Assembly: GCA_013397795.1 (NCBI GenBank)
Contig: VZTJ01000013.1
Location: forward strand, 216,913-280,912
Length of the DNA: 64,000 bases
Source of the DNA: Orthonyx spaldingii
Taxonomy: Eukaryota; Chordata; Aves; Passeriformes; Orthonychidae
Direction of reading: 5' to 3'
Part shown: positions 48,358 to 59,714 of the stretch, in pieces
Numbering within the stretch: position 1 is the first letter of the stretch
Layout of the letters: the number at the start of each line of letters is the position of its first letter
Notes under the pieces: model-generated
The model's input: only the letters and a program-made list of their open reading frames with translations
Told to the model about the DNA's origin: nothing
The model's database searches: none
Position numbers and translations under genes: made by a program

Positions 48358-48402
48358 CTTCCGTGATCCTTGTGGGTCCCTTCCAGCTCGGGATGTTCTA
48401 GA
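48358..48402 (+). mobile_element. CR1 LINE 3' tail remnant, plus orientation
   Basis: 'tgatccttgtgggtcccttc' then 'cagctcgggatgttcta' is the extreme 3' end of the same CR1 subfamily as 47795-48025 but on the opposite strand. Only about 45 bp remains. Confidence 0.88.
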
Positions 48403-49329
48403 AAGAGAAGGTGTTTCCCTGTGGCATGGAAAACTGTCCTCTGGCACAGCGTTGCTCACGGTGACACTCCGCGCACCCAAGCGCTGGCCATGGTGCTGAA
48501 TAACCCGGGAAGTCTCATCCAGCGTGTCCCCTTTTTCCAAGGGTCCCGTTCCTTAGAGTTCCTGAGAAGTTTTAGAGATGCAAGCACGGAAAGCCAGCTG
48601 CTCAGTAACCAAACCTTGGCAGTGCAAGACAATGGATATTTTGCAGCAGACTCTAAGTGTTACATTTAATGTTTAAACTCTTTTTCCTTTAGCTGTTCCT
48701 CCCCTCAGCCTTCCAGACTCCTAATAATTGAAGCTTGGAGAAATCTGCAAAACAGCCCGGAGCTCCATTTAACACTTCTGTACTTTTTTCCTTATATCAC
48801 AATAACATAGGGTTCATTAAACACCCCATGAATATCATTATTGAGTTGCATCAGACACCTTGCCCTTGCCAAGGGCTATTCTTTTTATTAATGTGCCAGT
48901 CTTTTAGTTTGTTTTTGTTTTTTCTTTTTCAAAATATGTTTTTATTTTTATTAAGCTTGCTTATAACGACACCTGTCTCAAGAATGTATTTGGACTCCTT
49001 CAATATTTACCCCTGCCAATTCCCATTTGAATACACAGTTCCAGTTTTCTAAGCCACTGGCAACACCAGCTGGGTGCTGTGGAGGACTTGCTGAGAAAAA
49101 AATATCAAAAAAGATAGAAACAAGACAGAAAAAAGATACTTAGATCTGAAACTTCTCGCATCTGGCTTCACGTTCCCTGCTGGTGTTTGTGACACTATGA
49201 AGTTTAGTGTAAGTGAGGGCAGAAAGCAACTCTGGGATTCTGGAAGAGAAAATAGTGCTGGTAAGAGTGGCGTTACAGCACTTTGGTATAAAAGTGATGG
49301 CACAAAATACCACAAGTCATGGAGGAGTT
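48403..49329. other. Single-copy stretch
   Basis: No gene or repeat family recognised. Confidence 0.5.
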
Positions 49330-49905
49330 CAGAATCACAGAATCCTAGAATGGCTTGGGTTGGAAGGGAGCTTCAAAGTCCATCTAATCCAGCCCTCCAG
49401 TCATGGGCATGATCTATCACAGGATCGGGATGCTCAAAGCCTGTGGGGAGCTACTCCAGCCCTCTGATCATTTCTGTGAGCCTGCTCTGGACATGCTTTT
49501 GTAGGTCCACATCTTTCCTGTGCTGGGCCCCAGGGCTGGGGCAGCTCTGCAGGTGGAGTCTCACCTGAGCAGGGCACAGGGGCAGAACCCCCTCGTCCCT
49601 GCTGCCCACGCTGGGGCTCAGCCCAGGGCACAGGGGGGTTCTGAGCACATTGCTGGGGCACGGCCACTTTTTCACCCCCCAGCAACCCCAAGTCCTTCTG
49701 GGCACAGCTGTCCCCAATCTCTTCATCCCCCAGGCTTCACTGCCATTGCCCAGAGGCAGCACCTTGCTCCACACCTTTTGAACTTCATTAGATTTGCATG
49801 GAGCCACTTCCCAGGGTCCTGTCAGGGTCCCTCTGGATGTGATCCCTTCCCTCTACTGTACAGACTGCACCTCTCAGCTTGGCATCCTCTGCATTTCCTC
49901 AGACT
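49330..49905 (-). mobile_element. CR1 LINE 3' region, minus orientation
   Basis: Starts with 'cagaatcacagaatcctag' and 'ggcttgggttggaagggag' and extends 575 bp into ORF2. The minus strand reads QKHVQSRLTEMIRGLE near 49451-49500, matching the CR1 ORF2 segment RVQRRATKMIRGLE. Frames of 85-130 codons within it are by-products of the element. Confidence 0.92.
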
Positions 49906-50378
49906 ATTATGAGTAATCACTCTTTTGCAGCATTCTGAAGGTATGGAAGACAAGAAAAAATGCACCAATAATGGTTCAGTTCAGCCACAATTTATTACTG
50001 TATCTCAGGAAATAAGTGTTGAATATTTTTCATATAAATTCTCACTAACACAAATATCTGATAATTGTCCGCTTACTTTAGTTTTAAGGCAACCTGGATC
50101 ACTTTCAGCCAATTCCAGGTGCTGTGCCCTAGCCTGACCAATCCACTGCACAGAGACCTTCACAGAGAGAAGGAAAAGAGCTGTTCTGGAGGTTTAAGTC
50201 TTGGCATATGTAAAAAATGTCCTGTCTCCATGACAGTGCATTGGATCCATGTTTCCCAGTTCTCAGCTGTTGGTCAGAGTTCCCAACACTGACCATGACG
50301 TTCCCTTTTTAAAATTCCTGTGTACAGATCTAGGGCTTTTCTGATGGATTTAGAAACACACCCCTGATGCTTTGAAAA
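49906..50378. other. Single-copy stretch
   Basis: Nothing recognised. Confidence 0.5.
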
Positions 50379-50515
50379 ATCACAGAACCCCAGGATGGTT
50401 TGGGTTGGAAGGGACCTTAAGGCCCATCCAGTGCCACCCCTGCCATGGGCAGGGACACTTTCCACTGTCCCAGGGTGCTCCAAGCCCCATCCAACCTGGC
50501 TTGGAACAATTCCAG
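50379..50515 (-). mobile_element. CR1 LINE 3' tail, minus orientation
   Basis: 'atcacagaaccccaggatgg' and 'tttgggttggaagggacc', then 'ccatccagtgccacccctg' and 'ccactgtcccagggtgctcc'. 5'-truncated after about 135 bp and directly followed by a plus-oriented CR1 3' end. Confidence 0.93.
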
Positions 50516-50547
50516 GAAAACCCAAACCATCCTGTGATTCCATGACC
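50516..50547 (+). mobile_element. CR1 LINE 3' end remnant, plus orientation
   Basis: 'aacccaaaccatcctgtgat' then 'tccatga' is the last ~30 bp of a CR1 in the plus direction, abutting the minus-oriented copy. Confidence 0.85.
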
Positions 50548-51185
50548 CCATAATTTGATACATCATCCCTTCCAGATTATGCTGAAATTTATCAGCTTTT
50601 TCCACTTCTGAAAACCATAGAAGGCTTGAGAACAAACCACAATGAATTAATTTAAAAATACACTCACAAAAAGCCTACTTATTACAGTTTTGAACTTTGC
50701 CACTGATTACCGAATCATTTTGTGGTTAATTAAGGATAAATTGTAAACATTCTGGCAGCAACAGAAAATTATACAAAGGAGATTCAGTCACCCTCTCCCA
50801 ATTTAGAAGGAAGAATAAAAGAACAAGAAAGCCTCTGGCATCTTCAGCAGATAATGGCAGACTTGATTAGTTCAATTTCTTATTGGAAAGATCTCAGCTG
50901 GTACAATTAAGTACATTTTATATGTCTTAGGCAGATGTTCGTGAAAGTTTTTCAGATTTTTAAAACACTCATAAGAGCACAAAAAATTATTCCAAACTGC
51001 AATGTTTTGGTTTTTTCTGTCCCTGGTTTGTGCACACACCTAGATCAGGTGCTCAGATCTGAACTTTGAGAGGAAAGTCAAGGAGAGTGTACAACACATT
51101 TTCCTTCACCTTCATAGAGCTTATGTTGGGCTACAGACATGCAAAATAATAACTGATAAAATGAAAAAAAAATCAGAATACCTTT
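50548..51185. other. Single-copy AT-rich stretch
   Basis: Nothing recognised. Confidence 0.5.
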
Positions 51186-51293
51186 ATATTTTATTTTATT
51201 TTATTTTATTTTATTTTAATTTATTTTATTTTATTTTATTTTATTTTATTTTATTTTATTTTATTTTATTTTATTTTATTTTATTTTATTTTT
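51186..51293. repeat. (ATTTT)n pentanucleotide array
   Basis: About 21 units over 108 bp with one interruption near 51218 ('ttttaattta'). The 3' three quarters are perfect. Confidence 0.97.
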
Positions 51294-51840
51294 GCATGCA
51301 GTCTCATTAGGAAGATCTTTGGCTTCTCCCAGTTGCTGTTCCATGCATATGCCCCTGTGAGGCTGGGATTTTGTTCCAGTTTCCTGCTTTAGTGGGCCAG
51401 GCTGCCTGTGTCAAGCAGCACAGCTCAAAGCCTATTTCTGATGTCTCACTGGAGCTCTGTCATCTGTTATGTTAAATTCTGAAACACTGTATAAAAGATG
51501 ATGAACCTGGTCTAGAATTAATTCTAAGCCTGGGCTTAATGTCGTCTAAGAAAACCTCGGTGTAAATGGTATTTTGTTGTCATCTCTAGCACTCTCTTCA
51601 TGAACAATATTGTTCCATTGGAATTCTTTTTCCATTTATCCTTCTTTCCTAAACTTCACTCAGGAATCAATGGCAGTCTGGTGGACTGCAGCAGCTTTTA
51701 TAGTTTCTATGGTGGTTATTAATGATTTTGTGACCATTTTACTTGGCAGAATAATTGGAGGACATTCTTATATTTACCTTTTGGTTTTTGTTTATAAGAA
51801 GACAATATTTATCAAGGAAGTATCAGGCAAGACCCTTATG
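51294..51840. other. Single-copy stretch between microsatellites
   Basis: The 51610-51879 frame gives a hydrophobic peptide of 89 residues that runs into the following TA repeat; no family recognised. Confidence 0.45.
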
Positions 51841-51941
51841 TGTATACATATATATATGTATATACACACATATATATAGACATATATGTATTATATATTA
51901 TACTATTACAATATATATAATATTTTATATATATATTTAAG
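51841..51941. repeat. (TA/TG)n imperfect dinucleotide tract
   Basis: About 100 bp of interrupted TATA, with CACA interspersions. Prone to cruciform formation and slippage. Confidence 0.92.
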
Positions 51942-52225
51942 TTTACATTTATATACACATTCATAGATGTAAAGTATGAGTATAAATTTTGCAGGTGCTT
52001 TGCTACTCAGTGATAAGCTACTAAAGACTTGCTCATTCTGATTTGGAAGGGGAAATCAGAGCAACAACAAAAAAGCAGATTCCATGCAAGTCAAGCAAAA
52101 GATGTACAGAGAAAAATATGAATTTTAAACATAAGATCACAAACATGAGGGCCCCACTCCTCAAAGCAATCTGTAATGGATGAGCAGTCTCCCACAATGC
52201 AGGAATTTCAATTACAGGAAAACTT

Positions 52226-52264
52226 GTTTATTTATTTATTTATAAATATAATATATAAATAAAT
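52226..52264. repeat. (TTTA)n / (TAAA)n palindromic tract
   Basis: 'tttatttatttatttataaa' followed by 'tataatatataaataaat': TTTA units on the left and their complement on the right make an imperfect palindrome. Confidence 0.85.
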
Positions 52265-54032
52265 GAGAAATATCTATTTACAGGAAATTTTGTATAAGCA
52301 AAGGCTCTTCAGAGCCAGGCAAACTCTGGGTGTGATTTTATCTCCTTCACAATGAAGCACAGTTCACCAAAGGAATGAGAACTTGTTCATTTTGTGTCGT
52401 GCAGTAAAATTCCAGGGGATGGGAACAGTGGAAGGTGGATCCCAAACCTAAATGGAATCACTACACAAAACCTCCCATTGCTGGAAAGTTGCTCCATTGC
52501 TTTGGAGGCTCCCTGGGTGACACAAGGAGACCTGGATGGCTGCTGGACAGAACAAGTGGAATATGCTCTTTGTTTTTTGCTGCTACGGCAGAGAAACCAG
52601 GCTCTGCTTCCTGACAGCTCCTGCTCCCTCTTCCTTCCGAGGACTTTGATCAGCTCCAGGAACAAAGAACACCACTCGACAGCTGCAGATTTTTTTTGTG
52701 AATTGACTTCTCTGGTATTGACTCTGCCTTTTTTTAAGTTTCAACATGAGAGGACAGAGAATTAGTTGCTGCAGGGATTCTTTTTAATTTTTTTTTGTTT
52801 TTGTTCTGCCTGGGTGAACATGAAAGAGCCTTGTTTGTTTGCACATTTGGAATTCCTAGGTAGTCCTTCATTCTTTGTTTTAAAAAAACAAAATAAAACA
52901 TCTGAGGAGCTCATGCCCTTCTTTCTTTCCAGCTGAGGACGCAAAACTTCCAGTGCCCGTCTCAAAGGGCTGTGAAAGACGAAATGGGGGTTAAAAGGTA
53001 TTGAGAAATTGCTGTTGTTTTTAGTAAATAATCCTGTATCATGATAAGGGATGATCCATAGTTGTCTCTGTATATTAGGAAAATGCCAATTATTTAATTG
53101 GTTGTAGGTCTTCTGGCATTTTCTCTTTAGCCTTCTACACAGCCCTGGTACCTGTGTGAGTTTGTAAGAAAAGACTGCCCTGATAAGTAATGTGATGCCA
53201 ATTTAGACCATGGCCACTGAGACACATAATTACCCTCATTATCTTCTTTTAGTACCTGTGTTTTATCATGTGCCATACACTTTATTACCCAGCCTTCGGG
53301 GGTTGAGAGTCAGCTACACACTTCAGTGATCTGGAGAAACCCTAAAGAGAATAAATCAAAACAACCTCACCTCACATAATATATTTTTCTATGAACATTT
53401 CTTTTGAGAAAAATTATTTGAATGCTGTATTCTTATTGACAGCCAAGCCCTTTCCACCATAAAGCATCTCTGCATTTATGTCAGTTTTAAACTCCATTTC
53501 ATATTGTTAAAGATTAGTCAGTGGTGGATTCTTGCAGTCAGTTCAAGCCAAGTGTTCTGCTTTGTTTACCTTTGCAAAAGTCATCAGCTGTGTTTTGTTG
53601 TAGGTTTAACTGTGCAACAAAATATATTTTTAAAAGGATTTTTACAGCAGCAGTATCACTGTGTGTTGTCTCTACATTACGTTGCAGTCAACCTGGTTTT
53701 GACTTGAACCCTTTGAAATACAGAACAATGTGTGTCAAAGAAAATTGAATGGAATGTTTGGGTAATCCACAGAATTTATTTATCCACATTCAGCAAAGGA
53801 CACAGACAGCATTTACTCAGGTTAAATATGCATTTCCTGAGACCATTCATGAACTGCTTTTCCCTTTTGTTTTTCTGCTATTCAAGCCCTCCAGTTACAG
53901 TTTTCAGGACTAGAGGAGGTACCTACAATGGGATTAGACCCCTGTAGCCCCAGCTGAACAAAGTTGGTCACCTGGGGTCCCTTGCCAATCATAAGCAACC
54001 GGGCAGATACAGGTTTTGGAATCAAATCAAAT
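52265..54032. other. Single-copy stretch
   Basis: No gene recognised; 52394-52765 (plus) and 52387-52665 (minus) frames overlap on opposite strands and are unfamiliar. Confidence 0.45.
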
Positions 54033-54240
54033 TGAATAGAACAGAATAATTCCAAATGGAAGGGACCAACAACGATCATCTGTCTGAGCACTTCAGGGAT
54101 GATCAAAAATGTATTATTAAGGACACTGTGTTAATGCTTCAACCACTTGGGGCATCCCCCACCTGCTGAGGAAATCTGTTCGTTGTTTGACCTCTCTCTT
54201 GGCACTTCCCAATCTCCAGTCTCAGGAAAACTACATCCAG
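54033..54240 (-). mobile_element. CR1 LINE 3' region, divergent subfamily, minus orientation
   Basis: 'gaatagaacagaataattcc', 'aaatggaagggaccaacaac', 'gatcatctgtctgagcactt' and 'cttggggcatcccccacctg' match an older CR1 subfamily whose tail reads 'gaagggacctacaacgatca'. Boundaries on the high side are uncertain. Confidence 0.75.
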
Positions 54241-54449
54241 TGCCTTTACTTCAGCTATGGAGCTGTGATCTTGTCACAGGAGATAAAATAAGTCAGGAGA
54301 GACCTGCCCTTTGGAAGCCCCTGGTGATTGTACAATGGCCTTTCATTTGTAGCCAGTGCCATTGATCCATATTTTATCCAGGTGCTCGGTTTCGACTTCC
54401 CTGTCTGTAGCTCCTTGGGGTCTTCCCTGATGTCCTTCTTATATATTGG

Positions 54450-54780
54450 AGAATTGGGCTTGTTCAGCTCAGTCTCCTGGAGAGGAGAAGCTTTGGGGTG
54501 ACCTCAGTGTGTCCTTGCAGTGTCAGAAGGAGCTGACAAGAAAGATGGAGAAAAGACTGTTCACAAGGAATGGAGGGCCAGGACACAGGGAATGGCTTCC
54601 CACTGCCAGAGGGCAGGGATGGATGGGATATTGGGAAGGAATTGTTCCCTGTGAGGGTGGGGAGGCCCTGGCACAGGGTGCCCAGAGAAGCTGTGGCTGC
54701 CCCTGGATCCCTGGAAGTGTCCAAGGCCAGGCTGGACACTGGGGCTTGGAGCAGCCTGGGATAGTGGAAGGTGTCCACTT
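54450..54780 (+). mobile_element. CR1 LINE ORF2/3' UTR, plus orientation, 3' end lost
   Basis: 'ctggagaggagaagctttgg' through 'ctggcacagggtgcccagag' to 'ggagcagcctgggatagtgg'. The plus strand reads GRDGWDIGKELFPVRVGRPW then HRVPREAVAAPGSLE. It stops about 80 bp short of the CR1 terminus; the expected 'ggtcccttccaaccc' and terminal repeat are absent. Confidence 0.93.
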
Positions 54781-57700
54781 CCACTCCTCCCTATCCCTAA
54801 TATCCCAGCCTTCCTCCTGGCACAAAACAGGTACTGGACCTACCTCAGTACTCCACGTCAGGACTTTTGAAGTTCTGTTTGCCTAGTTCAGGTTACTCCT
54901 CTATGAAAATTTAGAAGAGCCTTTTATAACCCCATGAAAAGACTTCTTCCCAATATTTTCAAAACAGAGCACCTTCATCTCTCCTTAAAAGCTGTCCCCT
55001 TATCTCACTCATAAAATTCTTTTTCTGACTTCACCTTGTATCACTGGAATAATGCATTTTTCAAATACAAAAAAGGAATAAATCAGCTTCCTCATGTTTA
55101 GCCAAAACAAAGTAATAGCATTCCTTGGACTCCCAACTGTACTCTTTGTGTCTTTCTCTGTTATATTTATATACTACAGAGACAATTTTAGTGTTCTTCT
55201 TTCACCGCAATTACCTTTTTTCCAAGTATTATTTGTTCTTATGTCTCCAGTCCATTGCATGTACTTTTTCCTTAACACAGGCCCCAGATTTCAGTGGAAT
55301 CTGGAAGCCAGTTCCCAGTTTCTCATGTCACTCTGGAGGATTTCTGGACAAGCTTATCTTTTGACCTTTGTATATTTTTTGCCACTCTTAAGCATTATAT
55401 TGCCACTGCCTTCCTGAACAGTTTATAGCTGTTTATGACTGCTTGCTCTCTTATATTCCAATCAAAAAACCATTCCTTTTATTGGCAGAAGTATCCTTCT
55501 CATGCCCAAATTAATGGTTTCAAAAAGCCCTGAATGATCTGATTGTAGCCATCCCTTTGATCTTTGCATTCAATCTATTTATTCTCTGATTTTCTGTCCT
55601 ATACCAAGTGTTCCTTCTCTTTTTGTTTATTCTCTGCATTGGTTTATGTTATTGAATCCATACAATTCCACAAGATTTTATTGCATATTACAGCAAGTTT
55701 TTAGGAGGGGGGAGAGGCAAAACAAAGGTCAAAATGCACAACAGTAATAGAGGATTGAAAACAAAAATCAACAAAATATAATGTGCAGTTTTAAAAATAA
55801 AAACCTCCGAAATACTGCCTGATGTCGTAAGACCTCTTGAAAACAGGCAGAGACAAATCTACCCCACATTTACTGACAACTCAGCTAAAACTCAATTTTC
55901 ATTTATCTAGAGCTCTGTATGTAGTAGAGGGGACTAAGGGTTTTTTTGTCAAGTGAATTCAGTGGGTGAAGTAGGAATATATGAGAAGCTTTGTCAAATG
56001 AGAAGAGATATCTGTGTCATGCACTGCTGTGTCTTGCACAGGAGCACAGAGGAAGGGATGGTACCAGTGTGCCCTTCAGGCTCTCCAGGCTGTGGGGCAT
56101 CAGCTGACTGAACAGGAAGGGCACTCTTACCAGCTCTGAGCTTTTCAAAACTCTCTAGAGCATTAGAATCCATGGAAAGTTCCCACAGATATTTCTCCAG
56201 TTTCATTATGCAGCCTGAGAAAAAATTATTTTCCCCTTACTGTATTTAAATGTGCTGCAATGATATTGTTAAATTACAGTTCTCAGATTTTGTATTTTGA
56301 CCTTTTTTCTCCTCCTCCCATTAAATGTTTCACCCCCGGCACTTCTTTTCTAGATGAGGAGCCTTCCATCACTATGTGAAAGAATTAATTTGATCTCCAC
56401 CACACTCACAGCCCAACCCCATATCTCTTCCACTTATTTTACCTTCTTTTCTGAGGCTGTAAAGCAAAGCTACACGTAACAGGCAAGAATTCTGGTACTG
56501 GCTCAGTTTTTCACACACTGTTTGTTTCTGAGTGCTACAAACTGACCTGCTCCTTGAACTATATAAAAACAAGAACTTCTGACAATGAAAATCTCTGTTG
56601 TTACCTTAAACTAACGAGGAGGTTCTGATTCATGGCAACAGCACCAGTGCTGGGCATCCTTCTGCACGGATTTATTTACGAGTGCAGATGGAAAGATGTG
56701 TTTGTGCCGTTTAGTGATTGTTACATACAAAGCAGCTGCTTCAGAGTGCCTGGGGTGAAAATGTTGATTGGGGTGCTAATAAATTATTCCAACCAAACTC
56801 TGAGCAGAGAGGTCTTTTCACTGGTGCAGATGATGTGGAGCATCTGTGCATCCTCCAGGAGCTGTTCCTGGCCCTCACTGGCCTGTGGGCAATGTCACAC
56901 AAGAAAAACCCTGTGGGCAACATCCACTTTTGCTCTCCTTGTTACCTTCGGTTTTAATTTTTCATTTTCTGTGGCTCCCAGCAATTCTGTTGTCTCTTGC
57001 AGGCAGCATGTTCCTAGAGAGCCAAGCAGGAAGGAGGAGCACGCAGGGACAGACAGGGATTTTCTCACTCCAGTTCCACATGCCATCAGCATGATTGCGC
57101 CTGGAAGGGATCGGATCACTTCTGCGTTGATAAATCTGAAGCGGAGATCAGAACTGCTCCATCCGAGGACAGGCTGGCACTGAATGCTGATGCTTGTGAA
57201 CACCACACAGTGCTGTGTGCCTGCCACGTCCTCATTAATCCCTTTTACCTGCTGTGTCTGTACCTACTGACATGGGAAAGCTGCTGCTCCTCTCCAGCGA
57301 TAGAACTCAGGAAAAGCTGAGGAGAAAAGCTCTTTTGCACAAGAGATACAGAAACACTGTCTTTAAGTTATGACTTGTGGCTTTGTTTTCGTAGATCAGC
57401 TACTCCAGAGAGATGCTTCCCCTTCCTGGTGTACATCTGAGCTCACATCTCCCCTGCGTGAAATGTGAAGGGGAAAGTGTTTGATCCTGTCTTAATTTCT
57501 CTCAGACATGTTGCTGACTTAGAATTTTTCTTCTACGACTCTTCAAGACCTAATAAATCTTCGAGTTTTTTCCTCTTAATATTTCCCTTTTTTTAAAATT
57601 CTCTTTTCTCTCCTTTTATTTGTTTCTCTGGTTGTGCTCATGTCTTCCCCAGCTAAGAAAATACATTCTCTCTCTTCCTTAATCTTTCTGCTTTAAGAAG

Positions 57701-58175
57701 CATTGACCAGATGCCTTTTCTTTATAGTGAGAATATATAGATGGAAGATGTATTTTTTAATTCACCAGCCAGAAGAAAATAAGCAGCAGAGGCTGAAATG
57801 TACTTTTTCCTGATCAAATCCACCATCTGACCCTCAGATCCTGGGAATCTCAATTAACAAGCTTTATTTTGACAGTATGAAGGCACTAAAAAGTGAGAGC
57901 AGTGTTGGGATGTTTTTGAGCAGTTACCAATACGCATATTCACACTTCAACTCTCTTTTTCTGCTCCTATTACTATTGGGTTCTTGTTTTCTTTAAGTAA
58001 AATAAATAATCTAGCTTGAAAAAAAAATGTTTTCTGTTTGTGTACTCAACAGACAAACTACAAAAGCAGATATTAAAAAAACCCTCTCCAAATCAAATGC
58101 AACAAAAACTATAAATAGGAGTAATTAATAACGTTTGATCTGGAAGGCACTTTTGACTAAAAATTGCTCTGACAC
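54781..58175. other. 3.4-kb stretch, no supported gene
   Basis: Single-copy DNA without recognised repeats. It contains the longest non-CR1 frame in the window (56632-57183, 183 codons), listed separately. The interval ends in the 'tgacac' target site of the next LTR (58170-58175). Confidence 0.45.
56632..57183 (+). other. 183-codon open frame, no recognised homology
   Basis: An ATG-initiated frame of 552 bp. The N-terminal part is mixed hydrophobic, residues 60-110 are Ser/Cys-rich, and the C-terminus is Arg/Lys-rich. I recognise no domain, signal peptide or family. A strong splice-acceptor-like site (pyrimidine-rich 'ctgttgtctcttgcag') lies inside at about 56987-57002, so if anything here is coding it could be an exon starting near 57003 rather than the whole frame. 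An overlapping minus-strand frame (56895-57227) lowers the coding likelihood. Confidence 0.15.
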
Positions 58176-58429
58176 TGTCGCTGTTGGACCAAAAGTGGAG
58201 CAAGGGACTCAGCAATCTTGAGAGAATGTTAAGTGAATTTATTTAATTATTAACAGATTTATATACACGCGAGAGGACATTCGGATTGGTTGAGATCAGT
58301 CCTCCCACCTGGGACTGATTGGACAGAACTCTGACCGCCTGTTTCCAAAAGCCACTCTCATAAACATGAAACTTCTATTTATAAAACTTTCAGTAGAATT
58401 CCCGTGCGAAAGAGTTCTGTGCTGTTACA
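58176..58429 (-). mobile_element. Small solo LTR, ERVK-like, minus orientation
   Basis: 254 bp flanked by a perfect 6-bp duplication 'tgacac' (58170-58175 and 58430-58435). On the minus strand it starts TGTAACAGC and ends AACAGCGACA (TG...CA). Two CCAAT boxes (plus ATTGG at 58285-58289 and 58318-58322), a TATA box (plus 58258-58265) and a poly-A signal (plus 'tttatt' 58238-58243) are in promoter order on the minus strand. The very short TATA to AATAAA distance is unusual. No internal retroviral DNA. Confidence 0.9.
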
Positions 58430-58435
58430 TGACAC

Positions 58436-59053
58436 CAATTTTTTTTAAGGCTCTCATTGTAGGATTTGCCTCTTCCTGCTGAAAGAAACCGGGAGCATGT
58501 GGCAGAAAAATTTGAATTAGCAACGATGCCATTTGCAGTTAATAAGACATCCTCTCTGTTTCCAATAATTGGAAGCTCTCAGAATCCTTCAGTCCTGCCA
58601 CTCTCAGTAACAGGGACATTTAATCAGCCACTCAGAAAAAGCTCCCATTTTTTGTCTCATAAGACAAAAAGAAACTCTTTCAGTTAGTAAGTTAGGACTT
58701 CTGTGCTACATTTTCTCTTTTTCACTCCATTTGTTCCACCTGGAATGTGGTACTGGCTGAGGTGGCTGGCATCGCCTGCAAGGATAGAGTTGCAGTCTTA
58801 AACTGCACGTGCTCTTTGCTTTGGTTGGTTGGGTTGAGGTTTTCATGTGTGAGAGTAACTCTGCACATTTTCATTTATTACTTTATCACCTTTTCCTGTT
58901 TGAAATTGCTGGTAGTATGTCGAGGACACAGACAAACTGATATGCCAAAAAGCAGTTTTCTAAAAGCATCCACTGAAATGTTTTCACAGGGTCTTGTAGC
59001 CATTGACAGAAATTAGTTGTAGTTTTTACAGAGTTATCAGCTTCCATGACACT
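58436..59053. other. Single-copy stretch
   Basis: Nothing recognised. Confidence 0.5.
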
Positions 59054-59274
59054 CACCAGGGGAGGCTCAGGTTGGCCATCAGGAGGAATTTCTGCATGGA
59101 AAGGGTGGTCAGGCCTTGGCAGGGGCTGCCCAGGGAGGTTTGGAGTCCCCACCCCTGGAGGAGTCCTGGACGTGGCACTCATGGCTCTGGGCTGGGCACA
59201 AGGTGGGCATTGGGCACAGCTGGGACTCGATGGCCTTGGAGGCCTTTTCCACTCTCAATGATTCTGTGATTCTA
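59054..59274 (+). mobile_element. CR1 LINE 3' region with intact tail, plus orientation
   Basis: 'aggggaggctcaggttggcc', 'aagggtggtcaggccttgg', 'cctggacgtggcactcatgg', 'gcacagctgggactcgatgg' and terminal 'aatgattctgtgattctac'. Plus-strand RLRLAIRRNFCMERVVRPWQ is the ORF2 C-terminus. 5'-truncated. Confidence 0.94.
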
Positions 59275-59674
59275 CTTGGCTGCTCACTTGATATTTTTGA
59301 TAAATCATAAAGATGAATTAAAAAATTTAAGAACGAAATGGAGAAGCTGTGGGTCAGCACAAGGTGATGCCAGCTGTGCTACCCAAGGAGAGGAAAGAAT
59401 TACCTGGATTTCCCCACAGTTCTGTGATTGCAATCGGCAGCCAGCAATAAGGAGGGATTATACACATGAGACAAGAGCATGTTTGCACCATAAAATCACG
59501 TAATACTCACAAAAAGGAGTGGCTAATAAAGAAATAATCATGGGGGCAAAGAGAAGAAAATACAGTCACAAAATCTCTTTTCAGTTTAATTCAGATCCAA
59601 AGTTTTCCTGCACCTGTCCGTGACTGTGAGACCTAATGGCAGGGTGATAGGGCTGTGAGCTATCAGATAGAGAG

Positions 59675-59714
59675 CTTTGAGCAGCTCTCAGATAGGGCTG
59701 AGAGCTGCTCAAAG
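59675..59714. repeat. Perfect 16-bp-stem hairpin with 8-nt loop
   Basis: CTTTGAGCAGCTCTCA (59675-59690), loop 'gatagggc', TGAGAGCTGCTCAAAG (59699-59714). The loop and following bases ('gatagggctgagagct') echo 59646-59660 ('gatagggctgtgagct'), so the hairpin appears to have arisen from a local inverted and direct duplication. Confidence 0.95.
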
